The position numbers were made by a program, and so were the translations under genes. A model generated the notes under the pieces. It saw only the letters and a program-made list of their open reading frames with translations. It made no database searches and was not told the origin of the DNA. From Simplicispira hankyongi (lineage in GTDB: Bacteria; Pseudomonadota; Gammaproteobacteria; Burkholderiales; Burkholderiaceae_C): a stretch of 64,000 nt of DNA. Of the stretch, positions 58,947-64,000 are shown piece by piece; position 1 is the first letter of the stretch; every line of letters begins with the position of its first letter. Where the stretch lies: contig NZ_QXJC01000001.1 of assembly GCF_003570885.1 (NCBI RefSeq), positions 930,001-994,000 of the forward strand, in the 5' to 3' direction.

Positions 58947-59966
58947 TTACTGGGCGCCGCGTGCCTTCTTCACCGCGGCCTGCACCTCGTCCCACAGCGG
59001 CTGGCCCACGTTCGCGGCAATGCCGGCGTTCACCGTGCTCAGCTTGTCGCGCATGCGGTTGGCCTCCATGGGCGAGAGCTGGTTGATCTGCATGCCCTTG
59101 GCTTTCAGATCGGCCAGCGCCTTGTCGGCTTCGGCACGCGTGTCCTGGCGCTCGAAATCGCGGCTCTTCCTGGCGGCGTCCATCAGCACTTTTTGCTCGG
59201 TCTTGGACAGGCCATCCCAGTATTTCTTGCTGACCAGCACGATCCAGGGGCTGTAGACGTGGTTGGTCACCGTGAGGTACTTCTGCACCTCATAGAACTT
59301 GCTCGACAGGATGGTGTTGAACGGGTTTTCCTGGCCATCGACCGTCTTGGTTTCCAGGGCGGTGAACAGCTCCGAGAACGGCAGCGGCACGGCGTTGGCG
59401 CCCAGCGTTTTGAAGCTGTCGATGAAGACATTGTTCTGCATCACGCGCAGCTTGATGCCGTCTAGGTCTTCAAGCTTGGCGACGGCGCGCTTGTTGTTGG
59501 TCAGGTTGCGAAAGCCGTTCTCCCAGTACACGAGGCCGACAAGGCCCTTTTCCTGCAGCTTGTCCATGATCTTCTGGCCGACGGGACCATCGAGCACGGC
59601 GTCGGCTTCCTTGCCGTTGTTGAACAGGAAGGGGGTGTCCCAGATCGCCATTTCCTTGGTGATGCCCACCAGCGTGGCCGTCGAGCCGACCATCATCTCC
59701 TGCGCGCCGCCGATGAGCGCTTGCTGCATTTGCACATCCGAGCCCAGGGCGGCACCACCAATGGCGCGCACCTTCATCTTGCCCCCCGACAGCTTCTCGA
59801 CTTCATCGGCAAAAACCTTGGTGGCGCGGCCTTGGTTGGAGATGTCGTTCAGGCCATAGCCGAAACGGATGATGCGGTGCTTCACCTCCTGCGCATGGGC
59901 AGCGCCCACGCTCATAGTGACAGCAAGGGTAAGGCTGGCGGCAAGGGCAAGTGACTTGATCTTCAT
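58947..59966 (-). CDS. dctP: TRAP transporter solute-binding protein (DctP family)
   Basis: A 339-residue periplasmic binding protein with a Sec signal (residues 1-25, ending AHA/Q). Family features are FGYGLNDISNQGRATKVFADEV, GSDVQMQQALIGGAQEMMVG and the arginine region LDGIKLRVMQNNVFIDSFKTLGANAVPLPFSELF, which binds the substrate carboxylate. AAGGAG precedes the ATG at 59966. It is the last gene of the gntK-dctQ-dctM-dctP unit; the sugar-acid kinase suggests gluconate or a related sugar acid as ligand. Confidence 0.92.
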   Translation of the reverse strand: MKIKSLALAASLTLAVTMSVGAAHAQEVKHRIIRFGYGLNDISNQGRATKVFADEVEKLSGGKMKVRAIGGAALGSDVQMQQALIGGAQEMMVGSTATLVGITKEMAIWDTPFLFNNGKEADAVLDGPVGQKIMDKLQEKGLVGLVYWENGFRNLTNNKRAVAKLEDLDGIKLRVMQNNVFIDSFKTLGANAVPLPFSELFTALETKTVDGQENPFNTILSSKFYEVQKYLTVTNHVYSPWIVLVSKKYWDGLSKTEQKVLMDAARKSRDFERQDTRAEADKALADLKAKGMQINQLSPMEANRMRDKLSTVNAGIAANVGQPLWDEVQAAVKKARGAQ

Positions 59967-60015
59967 GAAAATCTCCTTGGGGAACAGAGCAGACAAAAGG
60001 AAAAACCGCGCGGCC

Positions 60016-61293
60016 TCAAAACATCAGTTGGAGAGGCCAGAGCACGATCTGCGGGAACAGGACGAGCAGCACCAGAGTGACGAGGTACACCGCCAGAAAC
60101 GGCATCACGCCGCGAATCACCGGCTCCATGCGCAACTGGCCAACGCCGGCCACCACATTGAGCACCGTGCCCACGGGCGGCGTCAGCAGGCCCAGACAGC
60201 CGACAAAGATGAAGACGAAGCCGAAATACACCGGGTCGATGCCGGCGCGCGCCGCCAGGGGCGCCAGCACCGGGCCGAGGATGAGGATGGTGGGCGTCAG
60301 GTCCATCACCATGCCCACGGCGAGCAGAAACAGGCACACCACCACCATGAACAGCAGCGGGCTGTGCAGCAACGGCCCCATGCTCTGCGCCAGTTGGCTG
60401 GGCAGATCGGCCAGGGTGATCATGTACGACGCTGCGGTAGCCGCGCCGCACAAAAACATCACCACGCCGGTAGTGCGCGACGCGGCGACAAACACGCGGT
60501 ACACCCCGGCCAGGTTGAGTTCGCGGTACACCAGCGTGGCCACCAGCAGCGCGTAGACCGCCGCGACCACGGCTGCCTCGGTGGGCGTGAACAGCCCGGC
60601 GCGCAGCCCGCCGATGATGATCACCGGCAGGCCCAGCGCCCAGGCGCTGGAGGCAAGCGCCTGCCAACGCTCGGGCCAGGACGCGCGCTCGGCCACCGAC
60701 AGCGCCTTCGATTTCGCCACGCCACGCCAGACGAGAACCAGCGCCACGGCCATCAAAATGCCCGGCACGATGCCGGCGAGGAACAGCTTGCTGATCGAGG
60801 TGTTGGTCGTCACGCCATAGATCACCATGGGCATGGAGGGCGGCACGATGGGCGCGATGATGCCGCCCGCGCCGATCAGGCCGGCACTCGACCCGTCCGG
60901 GTAGTTCTGGCGCCGCATCATGGGCAGCAGCAGCGTGGCGAGGGCCGCAGTGTCGGCAATGGCCGACCCGCTCATCGAGGCCAGCATGAGCGAGGCGGCA
61001 ATCGCCACATAACCCAGGCCGCCCGGCACATGGCCGACAAAGCTGCGTGCCAGATCGATGATGCGCCGGCTCAGGCCGCCGGCATTCATCAGCTCGCCGG
61101 CCAGGATGAAGAAAGGCACGGCCAGCAACGGAAAACTGTCGAACCCGGCCTGGGTGTTCTGGGCCAGCAACTGCGCATCGAAAAAGTCGAGCTGCACCAT
61201 GAGCGCCAGCGCCGTGAGCAACAGCGCAAAGGCAATCGGTACGCCCACCACCATGGTGGCGAACAGCACGCCAAGAAACAGGGCGATGGTCAT
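60016..61293 (-). CDS. dctM: TRAP transporter large permease (DctM family)
   Basis: A 425-residue membrane protein with about 12 helices, driving sodium-dependent uptake. Typical stretches are LAVPFFILAGELMNAGGLSRRIIDLARSFVGHVPGGLGYVAI and SGSAIADTAALATLLLPMM. The start at 61293 overlaps the dctQ stop (ATGA). It lies 49 nt before dctP. Confidence 0.93.
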   Translation of the reverse strand: MTIALFLGVLFATMVVGVPIAFALLLTALALMVQLDFFDAQLLAQNTQAGFDSFPLLAVPFFILAGELMNAGGLSRRIIDLARSFVGHVPGGLGYVAIAASLMLASMSGSAIADTAALATLLLPMMRRQNYPDGSSAGLIGAGGIIAPIVPPSMPMVIYGVTTNTSISKLFLAGIVPGILMAVALVLVWRGVAKSKALSVAERASWPERWQALASSAWALGLPVIIIGGLRAGLFTPTEAAVVAAVYALLVATLVYRELNLAGVYRVFVAASRTTGVVMFLCGAATAASYMITLADLPSQLAQSMGPLLHSPLLFMVVVCLFLLAVGMVMDLTPTILILGPVLAPLAARAGIDPVYFGFVFIFVGCLGLLTPPVGTVLNVVAGVGQLRMEPVIRGVMPFLAVYLVTLVLLVLFPQIVLWPLQLMF

Positions 61294-61763
61294 GCTGCTC
61301 CCCCCATCCGCTGGCCGCGCAGTTCGGCCCAGCACTCGGCCACCAGAATCACCGCCATGCAGACACCCATGAAAAGAATGCCGCCCGCGCCCAGCGCCAG
61401 CGGGTAGTTCATCACCGGGCTGCGGCTGTCCATGCCGACCAGCACCTGCTGCCAGGAGCCGACGATCAGGTAATACAGCGAAACGGCGATGAGCCCGCGC
61501 GTGAGCCAGCGCGCCACCGTCGCCCGGCGCCCGTGCAGCCGCGCGGTCACCAGATCAAACCCCAGGTGCTGGCCCTCGCCATAGGCCAGCGTGGCAGCGA
61601 TGCTGACCAGCCAGACAAACAGCAGGCGCGAGAGCTCTTCGGACACCACCCAACCCGTGCCCCACAAATACCGCTGCACCACGTTGCCAAACACCGCGAT
61701 CACCATGACCAGCAGGCTGAGCGCCATCAGTGCTTCCATGGCCGTTTGAAAACCTTTGCGCAT
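61290..61763 (-). CDS. dctQ: TRAP transporter small permease (DctQ family)
   Basis: A 157-residue membrane protein with four helices (residues about 10-30, 45-65, 85-105, 125-145) and the family segment RYLWGTGWVVSEELSRLLFVWLVSIAATLAY. It forms the permease with DctM, with which it overlaps by four bases. It starts three bases after the gntK stop, so the genes form one operon. Confidence 0.92.
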   Translation of the reverse strand: MRKGFQTAMEALMALSLLVMVIAVFGNVVQRYLWGTGWVVSEELSRLLFVWLVSIAATLAYGEGQHLGFDLVTARLHGRRATVARWLTRGLIAVSLYYLIVGSWQQVLVGMDSRSPVMNYPLALGAGGILFMGVCMAVILVAECWAELRGQRMGGAA

Positions 61764-61766
61764 GCG

Positions 61767-62285
61767 CTACTCCTTTTCAGTGCCAGTGAGCCAGGCACAC
61801 ACGTCGGCAGACAAAGCTTCCAGGGGCCGCAGGGCGTCCACCGTGAGCACGCCGGGCTCGCCGCGCGGGCTCTCCAGCGTGGCGAACTGGCTGGCGACCA
61901 GGCTGACCGGGAAAACATGGCCCAGGCGCGCCGCGACGCGCGCACGCGCATCGCTCTCGCTCAGTTCCAGGAACACGAAGCGCAGGCCTGGCGACGCGCG
62001 CCGCAACTGGTCGCGGTAGGCGCGGCGCAGTGCCGAGCAGGCCAGCACGGTTCCGCCGCTCGACTCCGCCAGGCGCCTGGCCAGCACGGCAAGCCATTCC
62101 GTCCGGTCGGCGTCAGACAAGGGCACGCCGCTCTGCATCTTTTGCAGGCTGGTCTGTGAATGGAAGGCGTCGCCCTCCACCAGCGCCATGCCCAGTGCGC
62201 TGGCGCAGGCGGCACCCAGGCTGGATTTGCCGCAGCCGGCGACACCCATGACAACGAAAGAGCCTTCAAAGCGGCGAACAGACAT
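61767..62285 (-). CDS. gntK: Gluconokinase
   Basis: A 172-residue P-loop kinase making 6-phosphogluconate from gluconate. Walker A is GVAGCGKSS (residues 14-22); EGDAFHSQTSLQKMQSGVPLSDADRTEWL and LACSALRRAYRDQLR are family segments, and VFLELSESDARARVAARLGHVFPVSLVASQFATLE follows. It is the first gene of the TRAP operon. An operator-like palindrome lies immediately upstream of its start. Confidence 0.94.
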   Translation of the reverse strand: MSVRRFEGSFVVMGVAGCGKSSLGAACASALGMALVEGDAFHSQTSLQKMQSGVPLSDADRTEWLAVLARRLAESSGGTVLACSALRRAYRDQLRRASPGLRFVFLELSESDARARVAARLGHVFPVSLVASQFATLESPRGEPGVLTVDALRPLEALSADVCAWLTGTEKE

Positions 62286-62286
62286 C

Positions 62287-62300
62287 GGACAGCGCTATCC
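62287..62300 (-). promoter_or_regulatory. Operator candidate 1 (LacI-family, gntK side)
   Basis: GGACAGCGCTATCC is a palindrome with one mismatched pair, sitting one base upstream of the gntK start codon. The same 14 bases recur at 62403. Binding here would block transcription or initiation at gntK. Confidence 0.65.
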
Positions 62301-62402
62301 CAAAAGAGTTTTAAAAAGCCCGCTTCAGTCGCTCGGTGTCGGTCCTGCTGAAAGCGCACAGGGCACGCTATTTCAGGGGTTCCACGTCTTGCCGCAACTG
62401 CC

Positions 62403-62416
62403 GGACAGCGCTATCC
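62403..62416 (+). promoter_or_regulatory. Operator candidate 2 (LacI-family, regulator side)
   Basis: A second identical GGACAGCGCTATCC, 38 bases upstream of the TTG start of the regulator gene and 116 bases from the first copy (about 11 helical turns), suited to autoregulation and loop formation. Confidence 0.65.
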
Positions 62417-62454
62417 TAAACGTTCTGCTTCCTGGCCCGTTCTCGGGAAAACCC

Positions 62455-63483
62455 TTGTCCACTGCCCTTCCCCGCCGCCCGCGCGCAAGCGGTCGAACTA
62501 CGTTGGCCGATGTTGCCAGAGCCGCATCGGTCAGCCCGATCACGGCGTCGCGCGCCCTGCGCGGCGAGCGCGCCGTGGCGCCGGACCTGGTCGAGAGGGT
62601 CCGGCAGGCGGCGCAAACGCTCGGCTATGTGCCCGACCCAGCCGCGCGTGCGCTGGCCTCGCAGCGCAGCACCCTGGTGCCGGTGCTGGTGCCGCTGCTC
62701 TCGAACGCGCTGTTTGTCGATGTGCTGGAAGCCGTGCACCGCGGCCTGGCGCCGCACGGCTACCAGATCCTGATTGGCGTGACGCATTACGACCCGCAGG
62801 AAGAAGAAAAACTGCTGACCTCGTACCTGGCCATGCGGCCAGCGGGCCTGCTGCTGACCGGTTTTGACCGCACGGACGAGGCCCGCCAGCGCCTGGCGGC
62901 GAGCGGCGTGCCGTGCGTGCACCTGATGGAAACCACACGTGCACCCGATGTGTACTGCGTGGGGTTCTCGCAGCAGGATGCGGGCGAGCGCATGGTGCAG
63001 CATTTGCTTGATCGCGGTCACCGGCGCATCGCCTTTGCCGCGGCCCAACTGGACCCGCGCACCCTGCAGCGCGCCGAGGGCTACCGGCGCTGCCTGCGCG
63101 CTGCGGGCTGCTACGACGCCGGGCTGGAGCTGCTGAGTTCCGAGGCCTCATCGGTGCGCCTGGGCGGCGAACTGTTGGCGCAATTGCTCGACAAGCATCC
63201 AGACATTGACGCCATCTTTTTCTGCAACGACGACCTGGCGCAAGGCGCGCTGCTAGCGGCGCCGAGGCTGGGCATCCGCGTGCCCGATCAGGTGGCGGTC
63301 GCCGGCTTCAACGACCTGGCCGGCAGTGCCGAAATGCTGCCCTCGCTCACCACGGTACGCACGCCGCGCCAGGCCATTGGCGAGGAAAGCGCGCGCATGC
63401 TGCTGGCGCTGATGCGCGGCGAAACGCCGGCGCGCAATTGCATGGACCTTGGCTTTGAGCTGACCGTGCGCGAGAGCACCTGA
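62455..63483 (+). CDS. gntR: LacI-family transcriptional regulator, gluconate (GntR-like)
   Basis: A 342-residue repressor. The N-terminal helix-turn-helix and hinge (TTLADVARAASVSPITASRALRG then AVAPDLVERVRQAAQTLGYVPDPAARAL) are those of the LacI family; the periplasmic-binding-like effector domain follows (STLVPVLVPLLSNALFVDVLEAVHRGL, AIFFCNDDLAQGALL). No ATG fits: the in-frame TTG at 62455 gives the normal 14-residue lead before the helix-turn-helix. The open frame upstream is antisense to gntK. It is divergent from gntK, which with the twin operators indicates control by gluconate or 6-phosphogluconate. Confidence 0.9.
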   Translation: MSTALPRRPRASGRTTLADVARAASVSPITASRALRGERAVAPDLVERVRQAAQTLGYVPDPAARALASQRSTLVPVLVPLLSNALFVDVLEAVHRGLAPHGYQILIGVTHYDPQEEEKLLTSYLAMRPAGLLLTGFDRTDEARQRLAASGVPCVHLMETTRAPDVYCVGFSQQDAGERMVQHLLDRGHRRIAFAAAQLDPRTLQRAEGYRRCLRAAGCYDAGLELLSSEASSVRLGGELLAQLLDKHPDIDAIFFCNDDLAQGALLAAPRLGIRVPDQVAVAGFNDLAGSAEMLPSLTTVRTPRQAIGEESARMLLALMRGETPARNCMDLGFELTVREST

Positions 63484-63624
63484 TGCCCTTTCTCAATCAA
63501 ACGGCTACTTTGTCGGCTTCGCTTGGCCAGTACGCCGGTACTTGCGCTTCGCCTTCGCGCACCCGATTGATTGCGAAACCGAATGGCCCCACCGCGCTCA
63601 CGTTCGCGCCCGCAGGCGCGGGCC

Positions 63625-64000
63625 TCAGCGCACGTTGCCGCCGATGTAGTGCGTCATCTGCTCGATGATGAATTTCTGCTCGGAAATGATGTCGGCCACC
63701 AAATCGCCAATCGAAATGATGCCAATGAGCTGCTCGCCGTCGAGCACCGGCAGGTGGCGCAGGCGCTTGTCGGTCATGATCTGCATGCACTGCTCGCTGG
63801 TCTGGTGCGGGTGCACGAACATCACGGAGCGGGTCATGACTTCGCGCACCGGCGTATCGGCCGAGGTCCGGCCCAACAAGGCAATTTTCCGCGCGTAGTC
63901 ACGTTCCGTCAGGATGCCCTCGATCCGGCCATCCTGCACGACCAGCAGTGCGCCGATCTGCCGCTCCGCCATGATACGCAGGGCGTCCAGCACCGAGGCG
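63625..64000 (-). CDS. CBS-domain protein (5' truncated by window edge)
   Basis: At least 125 residues, open through the window edge (ASVLDALRIMAERQIG). Two CBS motifs are visible: one around GALLVVQDGRIEGILTERDYARKI and one around RHLPVLDGEQLIGIISIGDLVADII, followed by a short helical tail (SEQKFIIEQMTHYIGG). Such pairs bind adenine nucleotides and sense energy state; the partner is unknown. The 141-nt gap after gntR shows nothing recognisable. Confidence 0.9.
   Translation of the reverse strand, partial: ASVLDALRIMAERQIGALLVVQDGRIEGILTERDYARKIALLGRTSADTPVREVMTRSVMFVHPHQTSEQCMQIMTDKRLRHLPVLDGEQLIGIISIGDLVADIISEQKFIIEQMTHYIGGNVR

Noticed and set aside
63484-63624. Short frame at the end of gntR
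   Set aside because: A 61-codon frame starting at 63483 has no Shine-Dalgarno and no recognisable motif; the gap shows only GC-rich text without clear structure.

Overview
The window is a GC-rich chromosomal segment of a betaproteobacterium, most likely family Comamonadaceae (an Acidovorax-like organism). The grounds are the secG / tRNA-Leu / nuoA-N / DUF2818 gene order, the protein sequences themselves, and a dispersed short palindromic repeat of a type I recall from this family. The assignment rests on recognition, not on a database search. I see no prophage, transposase, integrase or CRISPR array.

Layout. 1-0.9 kb holds the end of an ABC exporter. 0.97-18.6 kb (minus strand) is one long co-directional block: quinone oxidoreductase, tpiA, secG, tRNA-Leu(GAG), the complete 14-gene respiratory complex I operon nuoA-N, then DUF2818 and DUF1178 genes. 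18.7-21.4 kb (minus) is rpsO-pnp with a terminator and a structured pnp leader. 21.7-28.8 kb (plus) has a small secreted protein and a visibly AT-richer type IV pilus minor-pilin operon, fimT-pilV-pilW-pilX-pilY1-pilE. 28.9-30.7 kb is ribD-ribE. 30.7-32.9 kb is a divergent selenium pair, selD and mnmH. 33-37.4 kb has a DUF2249 gene, divergent class II and class I fumarases, and murI. 37.4-45.4 kb (minus) has a metallopeptidase, an acidic hypothetical protein, a tRNA cluster (Leu-UAA, Gly, Cys, Gly), the proteostasis block tig-clpP-clpX-lon and tRNA-Leu(UAG). 45.5-50 kb is an RND efflux adaptor/permease operon, followed by hpnC and sdaA on the other strand. 52.8-58.9 kb is a nitrogen region: an orphan amino-acid-type binding protein, an ANTAR regulator (NasT-like), a flavin-reductase-like protein and a nitrate-type ABC transporter. 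58.9-63.5 kb is a gluconate module: gntK and a TRAP transporter, divergent from a LacI-family regulator. The window ends inside a CBS-domain gene.

The most interesting material is regulatory. The nitrate transporter operon has an exact GG-N10-GC sigma-54 promoter and a GCAC-N7-GTGC (NtrC-like) site. Its leader carries a 13-bp hairpin with a hexaloop that has A at position 1 and G at position 4, followed by an intrinsic terminator. This is the architecture of ANTAR-protein antitermination, and an ANTAR regulator gene with its own sigma-54 promoter lies 1.5 kb upstream. Second, a palindromic repeat occurs at least eight times. Six copies are intergenic, mostly at gene ends. Two lie in frame inside coding sequences (ribD and the nitrate permease), so the repeat is translated. 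Other candidate control sites are twin operators around the gntK/gntR divergent region, an NsrR-like inverted repeat before the DUF2249 gene, a palindrome inside the spacer of the RND operon promoter, and an RNase III-type hairpin in the pnp leader.
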